A DNA stretch of 64,000 bases. It comes from Diadophis punctatus similis. Lineage: Eukaryota > Chordata > Lepidosauria > Squamata > Dipsadidae. The translations under genes were made by a program, and so were the position numbers. The stretch is taken from assembly GCA_023053685.1 (NCBI GenBank), contig JALIGW010000001.1:67819240-67883239 (forward strand). Reading direction: 5' to 3'. The notes beneath the pieces were generated by a model. That model saw only the letters and a program-made list of their open reading frames with translations. It was not told the DNA's origin and searched no databases. This document shows, piece by piece, positions 1-11,918 of the stretch (within the stretch, counting starts at the first letter, position 1; each line of letters begins with the position of its first letter).

Positions 1-575
1 CCAGCTGATCATGTTTTCATTTGATTTTTAATTTTTAAAGAATAGCTTTTTAATTGTTAGCAAAAGAAAATAAAAACCTAGTGATTGCATTTACTAATAC
101 ATGAAATAAAAAAAATCAAAATAAACGACATTAAAATTTATTAGAACATTTGATATACACAATGGATTTTTAAACAATAAATTAAACTCTGATCACACAG
201 AATCACATTGATCAGACTCCCAGTGACAGTGGTAGAAAATCAATTCACATGGGGAACATGTGCTTTGCTTTCCACCCAGATGTCAGCTTAAGCCTACTAG
301 AGTTTTTCCTTTAAAATAGATAAATCTTTTGCAGATAAATCCTCAGTTCTTCATGCTTTCAAATATTTCAGGGTATAGTTTAACTGCATCCAAAATGTTA
401 CCTTCATTTCTTCATTTCATGCATGCTAAAACAAAACAGTGTCGCCACAGAACAAGTGCAAAACACACGAGTCACAGTCATTTCTGACATAATTGCACTT
501 CTGATATACAGAAGTTGAAATGCAACCTTTACAACACATTTTTGGGTAGGCCAAATTGTTTTTGTGCAAAACATA
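1..575. other. No recognisable feature (AT-rich unique DNA)
   Basis: AT-rich sequence without a convincing gene, RNA or repeat. The short open frame here has no recognisable domain and runs into the MITE that begins at 578. Confidence 0.5.
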
Positions 576-577
576 CC

Positions 578-1207
578 GTATTTTTCGGAGTATAAGACGC
601 ACTGGAGTATAAGACGCACCTTAGTTTTTGGGGAGGAAAATAAGAGAAAACAATCTGCCTATCAGGTATTCATCTGGCTAGCATCCTTAGTCTGGTCAGC
701 TTCAGCACATTATTTTATCCCCTGGTTAGGACTTAAAAAAACCTTCTTCTGAGAGAGTAACAATGAAAGAGCATGCAAGCCAGTAAGAGCTGGGAAGATC
801 GTTAGCACCTGGTTAGGGCTAGAAAAAAACTTATTCGGAGCAAGTAGAGCAATGAAAAAACCCTGCAAAGACTTAGGGCTGGAAAAACATTCTTCTGAGA
901 GAGTAACAATGAAAGAGCCTGCAAGCCAGTAAGAGCTGGGAAGATAGTAAGCACCTGGTTAGGGCTAGAAAAAAAACTTACTCGGAGCAAGTAGAGCAAT
1001 GAAAAAAAATTCTGCAAAGACTTAGGGCTGGAAAAACATTATTTGGAGAGAGTAACAATGAAAAAGCCTGCAAGGTAAGAGCTGGGAAGATCTGTTAGCA
1101 CCTAGTTAGGGCTGGAAAAAAAGCTACATTCGAAGTATAAGACACACCCAAATTTTCAGCCACTTTTAGGGAGGAAAAAGGTGCGTCTTATACTCCGAAA
1201 AATATGG
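578..1207. mobile_element. TA-flanked MITE with expanded internal tandem repeat
   Basis: The ends are inverted repeats: CCGTATTTTTCGGAGTATAA at the left and its near-exact reverse complement at the right. A TA dinucleotide sits at each border (576-577 and 1208-1209), as expected for Tc1/mariner-like insertions; the superfamily is inferred only from this. The interior is about 2.6 tandem copies of a unit near 147 bp (about 727-873, 873-1020, 1020-1110), each holding a TTAGGGCTGGAAAAA-like stretch and GAGAGAGTAACAATGAAA-like stretch. There is no coding capacity. A related copy at 17059-17399 has a single internal unit, so the array here expanded within the element. Confidence 0.75.
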
Positions 1208-2045
1208 TAGTTGTTTTTTTTTTAAATAAACTGGTTAGCAATAAGCTAATCTGAAAGCTTGTCTGAAGTAATGATGCCTTTTGTCATCATGACTTGCAGA
1301 AAAATGATTTACCAGCAGTGTTCATGTTGTATTTCCCATTATGCCAACTTCTCATCAGCGTTCAGATCAGATTAGAGTCTCCTGCAAAATGTGTCTTGCA
1401 GTTTTTAATGTGGGGGAAAAAATAACTGAGTTGTAACTAAAAGAGGAACCAAGACTCTGCCAAGATATTAAAGGCATAAGATAATAGCATCCTAGTTCTG
1501 CCCATAATGGTTTTTGAGAGAAATCACTTGAGTTCCAGGAAGAAATAGCAGTCAAAATATAAAGGGAATGATATAATTGGAAATTGGAAACGTTAAACCT
1601 TATTTTTCACATGAAAGTAATAATGTTTGTATATCTAGTGGTTTTGACCATCCCATAAAATCATACCCAGGCTGTTTTAATTACTTACAGGGATTAACAT
1701 TGGAAGCCTTCTAAGGGTATATATTATCACTGAAGAAACCTTCATTTTAACACTTATTCTTCCCTCAGATTTGGGGATTTTTAATCCTATATTTTTAATC
1801 AATATTAATACAACATAATAGTTAAAGTTTAATCAATATTAATACAACATAATAGTTAAAAATGCTAAGCATTTTACTAGCAAAGAGATGTGTCAGACCT
1901 TTCCCCCAAGTATCCCCCCTCCCATCCACAATCCCCATAGTTCATGGCAGACTGTCACTGGCATGACATATCGAAGCACAAGCAAATGTGAGGTGGCAGC
2001 TGACAAGATTGTTTCTAAGTATAATTATTCTAAATTGTTTAATGG
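1208..2045. other. Unique AT-rich DNA with one short tandem duplication
   Basis: No gene is visible. A unit of about 34 bp occurs twice in direct succession at 1794-1861, almost identical (unit begins TTTAATCAATATTAATAC). The rest is unassigned. Confidence 0.5.
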
Positions 2046-2500
2046 TGGTCCCTGAGATTGCTTGTTTTCTTGCAAATGTTTCATTACTCTAACTAGGTAA
2101 CATCATCAGTGCTAGTAAGGAGTGCTGTTTGCTGTCAGTTTATATCCTGGTGGCTTGCCTGTCTATGTGGGTGGGGGTGGTCTTAGAGATTCTTTGGTTG
2201 GGCTGACTACTGATGCAGCTGTGGGTTGCTCCCGGTTTGGGCCGGTTCTTAGAATTGATAGTGCCAGCGGCGGGAGGCTCTGCCCACCCACCTGGGACGC
2301 TTCTGCGCATGCGCAGAAGTGTTGCGCATGCGCGAGAGCGGACACGCAAACCAGTAGCAAAAATATTTACAACCCACCACTGTACTGTTTGGCAGTACAA
2401 CGAACCACTGTGCTCTTTGGCAGTTTCTTGATTGGGGTATTGCTTACTTGATTGTTGGTCTGAAGTTAACCTTGCAAGCAATACTCATTTTTACAGATGT
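2046..2500 (-). mobile_element. Penelope-like element 3' region, interrupted by a hAT MITE
   Basis: The stretch with TTTCATTACTCTAACTAGGT and ACATCATCAGTGC matches, on the same strand, the 3' region of the Penelope-like copy at 52.9-56.6 kb, which has a GIY-YIG-type coding end. The MITE at 2216-2382 splits it. No reading frame of the element survives. Borders are approximate. Confidence 0.5.
2216..2382. mobile_element. hAT-type MITE (CAG...GTGGG family)
   Basis: The element starts CAGCTGTGGGTTGCTCCCGG and ends AACCCACCACTG, with imperfect inverted ends. The flanking 8-mers TACTGATG and TACTGTTT agree at 6 of 8 positions, so the target duplication is decayed. The core contains the perfect 12-mer TGCGCATGCGCA at 2304-2315 and TGCGCATGCGCG at 2323-2334. 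Confidence 0.7.
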
Positions 2501-2519
2501 CCAGAAGAACCTTAAAACC

Positions 2520-3068
2520 AAATATAATAATAATAGTACCATAGAAATGCTGCACTTATCAAAATCTCTAAAGCACTTTTGAAATATCTACAACCTTATT
2601 ACCGGTAGCTGTTTGCAGTCATGCTACCTGTGGCACAGGAGAGGAACAATTAGCTCCATTGCTCACATCCTCTTTAATGCCAAAATGACTTGTGCCCTAC
2701 TTATGTATTTATATTTCAAGTGGAAACTATGTGAATAGAAGAGTGGGGCTAGTTGGTGGTGGTGCATAATTGGCCTTATTATTTCTATTCTTCCAGTTTC
2801 TTCCTGTCTCCATGAACAAAAGAGGTTTAGCCTTATATATTGGTGTTGGGAATTACAGCCCTTGGGATATACCCACCTCCTCAATCGCTGGAGGATATGC
2901 TGTGGTTTAACCCAAAATTGTGGGGGGGGGGAGAAGGCAGGGAGAGAAAATGAGTGGAGAATAGAGAAGAGAGAACATAAACTACAATGTTTTTGTAGAA
3001 AGAGTGGCTGAAGAGAAAAGACGGAGAGGAAAATTGATGTGAATGTAGGAAGCAGTAATTAGTTCTTG
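2520..3068. other. No recognisable feature
   Basis: Unassigned sequence with a short G-run near 2922. Open frames here are short and without recognisable domains. Confidence 0.4.
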
Positions 3069-3076
3069 GTTGAGTA

Positions 3077-3290
3077 CAGCAGTGGATTGCTCCCAATTCA
3101 GCCCGGTTCTAAGAACTGGTAGCGGAGGCGGTGGGAGATTCCACCACCTGCCTGAGATGCTCTGCCCACCCACCCGGAATGCTCCATCTACCCACCCGGG
3201 ATGCTTCTGCACATGTGCAGAAGCGTCACACGCCCGCACGCACAAGCGTACGCACGAACTGGTAGTAAAGGGTTTTAGAACCCACTACTT
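3077..3290. mobile_element. hAT-type MITE with exact 8-bp target duplication
   Basis: The element starts CAGCAGTGGATTGCTCCC and ends AACCCACTACTT, and is flanked on both sides by GTTGAGTA (3069-3076 and 3291-3298). An 8-bp duplication is the hallmark of hAT transposition. The centre carries a decayed version of the TGCGCATGCGCA core. It is non-coding. Confidence 0.85.
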
Positions 3291-3465
3291 GTTGAGTAGC
3301 TTCCCTGGAGGAAAAGAAATGAAGTCCCCAAAATATGGTGTCTTCACCCAAGCCTAAGACTACAAGGAGGCAATCAGCTGGCTACAGACAGAGGGTGGAA
3401 GCCTTTGTCCAAGTCTTAGGCTCTGGGGAAATACTGGATAGAAGTCTTCCAAGATATGTTCTTCC

Positions 3466-4781
3466 CAGGGGTGGGTTCTAATTTTTTTTTACTACCGGTT
3501 CTGTTGGCATGGCTTGTTTTGTGGGTGTGGTTTGATGGTCATGTGACTGAGTGGTCAACTTGACATCACTCACGCCCACGCCCATGACTCTCACCAAGCT
3601 ACGCCCACAGGAAAAGGTAGGAAAATTTCCCCTCCTTTAGCTGCCCTGCCCTTTCCCCTGCCCCATCTGCCCACACCCAAATTGCGCCTCACTGCAAGAC
3701 ATATGGAGACTAGCAGCTCTGTCACGTCTCTCAGCTGTTGTGTGCAGGGAAAGACCTTGCAAAGTAAAGAAAAACTTCTCGCAGCCCTCCTGCCCCATCT
3801 GCCACCCCCAAATTGCGCCCCACTGCGAGACGCGTATCTTACTGCAGACTGGCAGCTCCGAGTTGCCTGTCAGCCATTGCTTGCAGGGAAAAACCTTGCA
3901 AAGAAAAGAAAAACTCACAATAAGTTTTTCTTTACTTTGCAAGGTTTTTCCCTGCAAGCAACGGCTGAGAGACGACCCAGAGCTGCCAGTCTCCAGTAAG
4001 ATGCACATCTCATGGCCCTCCTGCCCCATCTGACACCCCCAAATTGCACCCCACTGTGAGACGCCCATCTCTCCCACCCACCCACCCCACTTTCCTTTTA
4101 CCTTTCTTTAACGTGCTCTGCTTCCCTCCCCAAACCTCGGGAGGTGGCTTCTCCCATCCTCACGGCCTGTGGAGGAAGAAGCCTCCACGCAACAAAGCCC
4201 TTGCGGTGGCAGGAGGGGGAAAAGGAAAAAAAAGGCTCAGCCTCTGAAGCCTCTCGAGGGAGATGTCCTTGCTAACAGAAGTCAGAGAGGAAAAGACAGT
4301 AAGCCAGTGATCTGCCGGCTGCCTCTAATCTGCAGTTTACTCGTGAGCACGTTTACTCATGAGCATAGTGCTCACAAGTAAACTGCACATTAGAGGCAGT
4401 TGGTGTGGGCACTACACCTGAAGGGCAGCAGCTTTGGCAGAGGCAGTGCTGACTCTGCTCTGCGGTGCTGGGGACCCTGCCGGCTTTGGGGGCTGCTGCT
4501 CGCCGTATCCTGGCCAAAGCTGCATGGGAAAATTCCCCAGGAGTTCCTGGACTCGTCTTCCGCCGCTACCCTACCCCCGTCCCTGCCACAATGCTTATCT
4601 GTGTGAAGCAGCAGGAGGCAGTGGATGCAGGTGGCGAAGGCTAGGCAGGGTGAGCGTCTGAGCGAGCGGAAGCGGCTCAGGGACGTGGCCAGGCTGCTGT
4701 TACTGCCGGTTCGGAGAACCAGTCCCTATTTTTACTACCAGTTCTATAGAACCGGTCCGAACAGGGAGGAACCCACCTCTG
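3466..4781. mobile_element. 1.3-kb non-autonomous hAT element
   Basis: The ends are CAGGGGTGGGTTCTAA and GGAACCCACCTCTG, flanked by identical GTTCTTCC 8-mers (3458-3465 and 4782-4789). At 1316 bp it is far longer than its relatives in the window. The interior holds three diverged direct copies of a segment with CCCCATCTG and AAATTGCGCC (near 3660, 3790, 4020) and an inverted pair around 3885-3955 built on CAGGGAAAAACCTTGCAAAG. A second small inverted pair lies at about 4330-4390 (GCAGTTTACTCGTGAGCA). No transposase is present; the open frames overlapping it are repeat translations. Confidence 0.85.
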
Positions 4782-4789
4782 GTTCTTCC

Positions 4790-7020
4790 CTCAACAGAGG
4801 AGACACAGCTGATGACTGGCTCAGTTATTCCAATGAAAGGAAGTAGTAGTCCAAGCACACTTATTCATAAATATAGCACATTCCTTTCTTTCTCTCTCTT
4901 GATAAATCCTAGAAACAGGGAAGGGAGACCGAGCGAAAAGGTAGAAAGTTAAGCATTCAGGAGGAGAGGAATAGTCTATGGTAAGGAGTCCCAAAAAGAA
5001 ACCTGACCTTGGGAAGAAGCTGGGATTTACAATTCCTATTGTAAATAGCTTTTGCTGTTTGTAGTAAAGATCAACCATAAAAGCCTCCAATTTCTCCATA
5101 TCAATTTGCCCTCCTCATAAACCTAAATATACCTCCAGTTCTAGAAAAAAATCCAGTTTCATCACCCCACATGTTGTGCCTGCTTGGAAATTATGGGAGC
5201 TGTGCTCTAATTTAATTGAAATATTCAGGTTAGATAAGCCAATCATTAGCAAACAAACATAAAACTCCAGGAGACTGTACTGCAAGCCACGATTCTGAAG
5301 AGAGGAAACATTTGGCTGCTTTCACTAGATGCAAGAACTGTACCCATCGTATCTCTGTCATAATTTTATTGATGTGAGTTCCCCTCCTTGAACATTATTT
5401 ACTAGAAAAAGAAATTAAGCCAAGTGAAGTTTTATGCTTTTTCCCCAAGAAAGAAAACAATAAACTTATCATACGTACAAGACTACTTTTAATGAACACC
5501 TTGCTAAGTGGGGAATAGTCATCAAATGCAAGCTTGACTTTAATGCTGTTTCATCGAGACAATGGGATTTGCAACATTAACTTTTTATCTTGTTTTTGGT
5601 AATGATTTAACTTCCCTAATGGAGACAGAAGCATACATAAGCAGATTTGGGGGAGTGTTATTGTATAATTAAACCATGAGCTCCAATTATTATGAATCCA
5701 GCATGACTGAGCATTAATATGAATTATATTAGAGACTGGTGTGAGGTTTTTTTCTTTCTTTCTTTTTTTCACTTCAGATTTCAACTTTGGAATCATTTGC
5801 TCAAGACCTTTTTTTATTGTAAGTGTGAGAGATGAAATTTTCCTCTTAGGAATTGCTAGAATAAATGCGGTTATTCACTCTCTATTTAAATATTCCTCTT
5901 GCCCTTTTATAGATCATTAGTGCATGTTTGGAGCCTGAGACACATGGGCATGTGGTTTCTTTCTCCTATTTTGATGATGCAAGACAGTTATAAAACCAAA
6001 TTAATAGTCCAGTTGAAACATTAGGGTTTCTTTGAAAAATCAGTGAAGGGCACAAAGCATAGTAATTTTATTACTATGTTTCAAATATGAAGGCAGATTA
6101 GTCACCAATGAATAAGTTTTCAAAATATGAGATGGGGTGGTTTGCAATACCTTATATCAGCTGAAAAAAAATTAAAACATCAATTCCTTTGAAGGAAGGA
6201 GGTTGAAAATAGGGACAAAATGTTTAGAATGAAATCAGAAAACACTGTTATGGTTTGAAGTATTTTGGTGATACTAGATAGATAAATTGAAAATGCCTAT
6301 ATGACATCTCTACAAGATGAATGGCAAACTGGAATCACTCCTAAGGAAAAATAAGCAATTCTTAAAGAAATAAACAATCCACTACTTTCCAAAATAGAAA
6401 CAGACTTTGTTTGGGAACATTTAAACCCCGCCCCCAACACACATTTTGCATCAGTAATGTCCACAAGTGGAGTTTGATTCAATATGCAATAATGATGAAG
6501 CTGGGAATTGAATCTACTGTGTATCTGACCATCTTATGTGAGACCTTGCCTTTACTTACTTCAAATTATTTGAAGAGACATCACTTTCCAGCCTTATTGT
6601 TAAAAGAATCCTGCTGTTTTATGGAGTTGCATGCTGTATTGATTTTGTGCAGCTGTCATTGCTTTGGAGAGCCTGAAATGTTCTTGTTTACTTGCATATA
6701 CATATTTCAGATCAACATTTTAAAGGTCAGAATTATGGTCCTCAAAGCTGTGATGGAAATCTTGATGTTCTGTCAACAATATCTGTTTGGAATGAAGAAT
6801 GACTGGACAGAGATCTATGCAGGGGTCATTGTTGGAATTTCTAAACCTCCTTCACCTTTCTGGATTAAAGATTCCTTAATAGTGGCCCCAGACAGACAAA
6901 ATAAAACTTTTTTTGCTGAAAGTAATTTGTACATGGATTTTTAGCCCTGGAAAGCAAACTCCCACAGATTCCTTTAATCTTAAGGGAATCAATCTTTTCT
7001 TTTTGTGTGTGTGTCACAAA
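4790..7020. other. Gene-free unique DNA
   Basis: More than 2 kb without a recognisable repeat. A 177-codon open frame at 6411-6944 (plus) shows no domain, no signal peptide and no codon pattern that I would trust; I treat it as a chance frame. Confidence 0.45.
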
Positions 7021-7026
7021 ACTAAT

Positions 7027-7120
7027 TCCTTCCTTCCTTCCTTCCTTCCTTCCTTCCTTCCTTCCTTCCTTCCTTCCTTCCTTCCTTCCTTCCTTCCTTT
7101 TTTCCTTCCTTCCTTTTCAG
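7027..7120. repeat. (TTCC)n microsatellite
   Basis: Nearly uninterrupted TTCC units, ending in a TTTTTTCC variant. It yields a spurious serine/leucine/proline/phenylalanine open frame. Confidence 0.95.
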
Positions 7121-7294
7121 ACAAATGAAGGCAGATAGAAAGACAGCCAGGAGGTCAATCTTCTAAAGAAGAAAAGCCTGTCTTTTAGGCCCAAAGAAGC
7201 AATTCATCATTTCAGATGATAAACATAATACTTAATACAGTTTCCCTCCTTTTATATGCAACCTAACAGTAGGGAATACATAGCAGAGTGATAT

Positions 7295-7528
7295 GAGCCG
7301 AGATGGCGCAGTGGTTAAATGCAGCACTGCAGGCTACTGCTAGTTCAGCAGTTCAGCTGTTCAAATCTCATTGGCTCAAGGTTGACTCAGCCTTCCATCC
7401 TTCTGAGGTCGGTAAAATGAGGACCCAGATTGTTGGGGGCAATATGCTGAACTCTGTAAACCGCTTAGAGAGGGCTGTAAAGCACTATGAAGCGGTATAT
7501 AAGTCTAAGTGCTATTGCTATTGCTATA
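7295..7528 (+). mobile_element. Sauria-type tRNA-derived SINE, near full length
   Basis: The tRNA-like head contains the A-box-like TGGCGCAGTGGTTAAATG and the B-box-like GTTCAAATCTC, followed by the conserved body (GACTCAGCCTTCCATCC; GAGGACCCAGATTGTTGG) and a tail of ATTGCT-type hexamers. Sauria SINEs share their 3' end with Bov-B LINEs (known for the family), which presumably supply the reverse transcriptase. The SINE body gives the recurring spurious frame seen in this window. Confidence 0.9.
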
Positions 7529-8090
7529 GCTCACAAGTCAAGCAGTTGGCCATTTAGGCGACAGGGTTATGCCCGCCTAAAGAATAACATGAATGCCAAA
7601 ATGGATCAAGCTGAGTGTCTGGCAGATGTCACCTGAAAACTATATTTCCTCATTGAACAGCCTTCCACAATATCTCAGCCGTACGTTCGCTAAGTATTGC
7701 GGGCACTGCAATCCCATCACATCTGAACAGGGTTTGACTGAATAAATCTGACAAAGCACTATTCAATTCCCGCCTCTGGTCTTGGCAGAATTTGTCTCCA
7801 GAACTGTGCAACAGGATCTATATCTTACAATATTGTGGTTGTATTTATCAGTATTAATGATATTCTGGCATAATCGGTTAAAAAAAATCTCTGCAGGCTT
7901 GTTCCAATTTGGCAATGGCATTTTTTTTTCATTCTTGAAATTCAGCTGAGATGTATCTCAAGAAATATTCATACATTTCTTCAAGTAGGTTTGGAAGCCT
8001 CGTTTCTTCTTTTTAATATGCCCCCCATCCACCTTTTAACACTTGTAAAATTTCAGACTTGACTAAGAGTCATCGAAATGATCCCCAAGT
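7529..8090. other. No recognisable feature
   Basis: Unassigned sequence between two Sauria SINEs in opposite orientation. Confidence 0.4.
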
Positions 8091-8094
8091 AAGA

Positions 8095-8323
8095 TAGCAA
8101 TAGCACTTTACTTATATACTGCTTCATAGTGCTTTACAGCCCTCTCTAAGCGGTTTACAGAGTTCAGCATATTGCCTCCAACAATCTGGGTCCTCATTTT
8201 ACCGACCTCAGAAGGATGGAAGGCTGAGTCAACCTTGAGCCTAGCGAGATTTGAACAGCTGAACTGCTAAACTAGCAGTCAGCCTGCAGTGGCAGCATTT
8301 AACCACTGCACCACTTCAGCTCT
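8095..8323 (-). mobile_element. Sauria-type SINE, minus strand
   Basis: Reads as the complement of the SINE at 7295-7528: tail units (AGCAAT) at the left and the A-box complement AACCACTGCACCACTT at the right. With the 7295 copy it forms an inverted pair about 570 bp apart. Confidence 0.9.
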
Positions 8324-8639
8324 AAGATCAGTGCTGATTTGAACCTTCCTATTTAAGCAAAAAAGGAAGGGCAAATTATATTGCTTGTGTGTGTGTGCGT
8401 GTGTACACACACACACGTAGTTCCATGCCTTGCTTTTTTATTATCTTAAACTTGAAAAAAATACACAAAGTCTTGATAGAGTAGAATAGCTTACAGTTCA
8501 ATTATTCAAGTGTGGAACTGGTCATCTCAGGTCCACCTTTTCTTTAAAATAACCATTGAGAGATCCAACTCTCTATTGGTATAGGATTCATATTCTAATA
8601 CAGAAAATTCTTAAAGTGAATATAAAGATAAAACCAGAT

Positions 8640-9155
8640 ACTTTTCTTTTGGGCTTAATGGAAAAAGATTTGGGGAAAAAATGGAACTTTGATGCTATAT
8701 ATGTTGACGCTCAAAAATGAAAGGACACGTTGACCCCAACAATGGATGAATGGCTGCAAAAGTTGATGGAGTTAGCAGAGATGGCTAAATTGACTGCTTT
8801 GATTAAAGAAAAAAATACAAATACCTTTGTTTCTACCTGGAAACCACTTCTGGACTTTGTGCTTGAGGTAGAAAAAAATGAAACTTTGATTTTGGGCTTT
8901 ACCGATTAGTTAGATATGGTGTTATGGAAATGGCAAGTTTAAACTACTATATAAAATTAAAAAGCTGTGTTTTGATGTTATTATCCTATTCTACTGCACC
9001 AAAGGGAGTTTGAAGTCAATGCCTTTTCTTTCTTTTTGCCTCCTTCTCTTCCACACTTTTCTCTTCCCCTTCCCCTTCCCTATCTCTCCTTTTTGATTTT
9101 GCATTTTTTTGTATGTTATATCATAAATTAATAAAATTGTTATATATATAAAAAG
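8640..9155 (+). mobile_element. L1-type LINE 3' end (5' truncated)
   Basis: The plus strand encodes a broken ORF2-like C-terminus with the pattern EWLQKLMELAEMAKLTALI at about 8740-8800 and WKPLLDFVLE near 8840. Tryptophan-rich endings with an AEMAKLTALI-like segment are typical of vertebrate L1 ORF2 tails, from memory. A non-coding 3' UTR and an AT-rich tail near 9130-9155 follow. Stop codons and frameshifts interrupt the frame, so this is a dead 5'-truncated copy. Confidence 0.6.
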
Positions 9156-9212
9156 AAAGATCCAACTCATCCTGAATATGATGCTAAACATCTTCGTATT
9201 CTTTTTTCCTTG

Positions 9213-9213
9213 A

Positions 9214-9245
<32 letters not shown>

Positions 9246-9252
9246 GAAAGAA
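9213..9252. repeat. (GAAA)n microsatellite
   Basis: About nine GAAA units. On the minus strand it encodes the phenylalanine/leucine-rich start of a spurious frame. Confidence 0.9.
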
Positions 9253-9954
9253 GAGCAGATTTTTCTTTTCTTCAGTATGCCTGGCATCTTACAGATGATT
9301 TCCAAAATCTAGTTGAGTCATCCTGAAGTAAGAACATGGTTCTGTGTTTTCCAATTTACTAAATTTTCCAATGAAGAAATAAAAATACCATCCTACGTTC
9401 AGGATTTGGAGGAGAGGAAGGATTCCTAACATTTAGGTAGGATCCTCTTGCTTGATGGTCACATAAGCAAATCCCTACTTCTATTCTTTCTCTTGAATCC
9501 TTTCTTTAAAAGGCTTCCCCTTTATTCGTGTTAGCAGTCAGAATTCACATTTGTTCTAAATGGTCCATGTACTAATTAACTTCTTCTCTCTATGGCTTTT
9601 TCTTAAGCCTACACCACAAACCCAACCTCTGCACCCTCCTGAAGTTTGCATCTAATTTTTTCTTTAGTTTCTTCTAATCTTTTTCCCCATCCTATCTAGT
9701 CAAAACATTATAAATACCAGCATGATTTTCAATAGAACTTGTGCATTATTTCTTTGTATGTGGATGGCATGATTCTAATTCTTCTGATTTAGTAACATTC
9801 TCAATTGAAATATGATTCCCTGAAAGTGAATATCAGTCCTTCTGTAATAAACAAGCTACTGTTTTCTAGAATCTGGTTTGTTCTTTCAGGATATTAGGTG
9901 TTCCTTAAGTACTTATAGTTCTAGGTCCCAAAATCCTATACACTTCCAACCATT
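9253..9954. other. No recognisable feature
   Basis: Unassigned AT-rich sequence. Confidence 0.4.
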
Positions 9955-10319
9955 TGTTTAGTGACAATTCAAAGTAACATCACTGAAAAAAGTAACTTAT
10001 GACTGTTTTTCACACTGTTGTAGCATCCCCATGGTCATGTGATCAAAATTTGGATGCTTGGCAGCTAGCATGTATTTATGACAGTTTGCAGAGCCCCAGA
10101 GTCATGTGATTACCTTTTGTGACTTTCTGACAAGCAAGGTCAATCTGGGGAAGTCAGATTCACTTAACAATTGTGTTGCTAATTTAACAACTGCAGTGAT
10201 TCACTTAACAACTGTGGCAAGAAAAGTCATAAAATGGAGCAAAACTCACTCAACAACTGTCTTCCCTAGCAATGGAAATTTTGGGCTCATTGTAGTCGTA
10301 AGCCGACGACTACCTGTAT
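9955..10319. mobile_element. DNA-transposon copy (GGTAGTC-ended family), left end lost
   Basis: About 75% or more similar by eye to 32535-32921 over long stretches such as GCATCCCCATGGTCATGTGA and CAGTGATTCACTTAACAA. The right end reads GTAAGCCGACGACTACCTGTA, the complement of the ACAGGTAGCCC-type end seen at 32.5 kb. TA at the borders suggests a Tc1/mariner-like element; that is inference. Confidence 0.6.
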
Positions 10320-11572
10320 ATGCATGTTCTATATCAACAAAATGCACATGAATGTGTACAAAGAAGCACAATTGTTAGCATCTGAGTAGCTGGACTTATT
10401 TGGATGTATTTAATATGTTTGGATAACAATTGTTTCCTTGCCATGATTACCCATACAGAGGCACTACAAGTGCCCCAAATTTCTCCATGTGATCCAGCTG
10501 TTGACAAGAAGCCAGAACATGTTATTGTCATTGCAAGGTAGACATTCCATGTTGTCTTGGCAGTTTCCTCTTGCTCCTCCAGCAAATACCAAGACTCTGT
10601 CATATCCTGTTCAAGCACAACTGTGAGAGCTCTCAGTTTTTATTTATATTTTGCAACTGTTAACTTGGTCTCTTTTAAGCCAAAACTGATAAAGATTTCA
10701 TCATTACCATATATAACAGCTTTTGAAAAGATTGCACTGTCTGTCTGCATGATCCTTATCATTATAGGACATCTCTTTAGAGATATGGTAGTAGCAGTAG
10801 AAGGACCAGCAGCAACACTCAGCCAGCAGCTGAGGAAGGAAGAGTAATATCTAGAATATCTTGATGCTACTGTCCAAAGTGTTAAAAATTTCCAGGAAAT
10901 GACTCTGGCTTATTAAAAAAAACGAGTACTGAAGGAGCAAAACAATTTATAAACAGTAGGAATTTTCATCATAACAACTCAATAGAAAGCTTTACAATTT
11001 AAGAAAGAAAGATAATTATCTCTAAATGCAAACAATCACTAGATGAAGACCTTCCTGACCTCAACGTTGAGATTAAATAAATAAAAAGGCTAGGCAGATT
11101 GACCATCGTGTCCATTCTCAATTCCTATGGGGAAAGAGCCATACAGAGATAAATAATAAATGCTGTACGGCAGATTCTACGCAACCTGAGAAAATGCCTG
11201 AGCTCCATTTGCAAATCAATAATAATAATAATTAAAAAAACCAAATAATAAACCTCAAGAAAAAAAAACACATAAGTGCTTTGGTTGCATAAAAGAAACC
11301 TTAAAAATACTAGGGAGAAAAATGTTTTGCTTGCAAATTCATGTTGCCTCAAATTCCAAGTGGTCACACTCTTTAACCTTGGTCTGCATTTCATTAATAA
11401 TTTATATTAATGCATTTTCAAATGGGGTTCAGTGGTTACGCTAAACACTTTCTATCAAGTAATGGTGAATAGAGAGATCTTGACTGATTTGGTAAATGCT
11501 TCTCCTTGCAAGTAATCTGGCATTTAACCCATTCTGCCAGTTTCCATGATGGTGAGGATGAAAGTCGCTAGG
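10320..11572. other. No recognisable feature
   Basis: Unassigned. Two overlapping open frames of about 95 codons on opposite strands near 10334-10847 have no recognisable domain. Confidence 0.4.
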
Positions 11573-11580
11573 GTAGAAGG

Positions 11581-11910
11581 CAGAGGTGGGTTCCTGCCGG
11601 AGCTGGCCGATGCGCAGCTCCGGTAGGGAGCGGCTGATTGCGCAATTTGTGCACGACCGCTCCGGAGCCCTCTCTACCGGTCCACCGCACATGTCGCCAT
11701 TTTTTTCATTAATTTTGGGGTGATTTTGCTTCTGCGCATGTGCAGAAGCAAAATTGTGCCGAAATCTCATGCGTGCGCGCATCCCCTCGTGAGATTTCGG
11801 TGCGATTTTGCTTCTGTGCATGTGCAGAAGCAAAATTGCGTGAGGGGGCATGCACGCATAGCGAGCGCCCCCCCGAAACTTGGAGATGCGTGCACAGCAA
11901 CCTGCCACTG
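11581..11910. mobile_element. hAT-type MITE with exact 8-bp target duplication
   Basis: Starts CAGAGGTGGGTTCCTGCCGG, ends AACCTGCCACTG, flanked by GTAGAAGG at 11573-11580 and 11911-11918. The interior has inverted pairs around 11725-11845 built on GATTTTGCTTCTGCGCATG and a GAGATTTCGG segment. Non-coding. Confidence 0.85.
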
Positions 11911-11918
11911 GTAGAAGG

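Noticed and set aside
6411..6944. 177-codon plus-strand frame in unique DNA
   Set aside because: Longest non-repeat frame, but no domain, biased toward hydrophobic residues from AT-rich DNA, and no splice or promoter context.
7295..7400. tRNA gene
   Set aside because: A and B boxes are present but the cloverleaf is not kept and the sequence continues as a SINE body.
7303..7557. Recurring MAQWLNAALQATASS-type frame at 7.3, 59.2 and 63.0 kb
   Set aside because: Translation of the Sauria SINE head and body; identical in every near-full copy.
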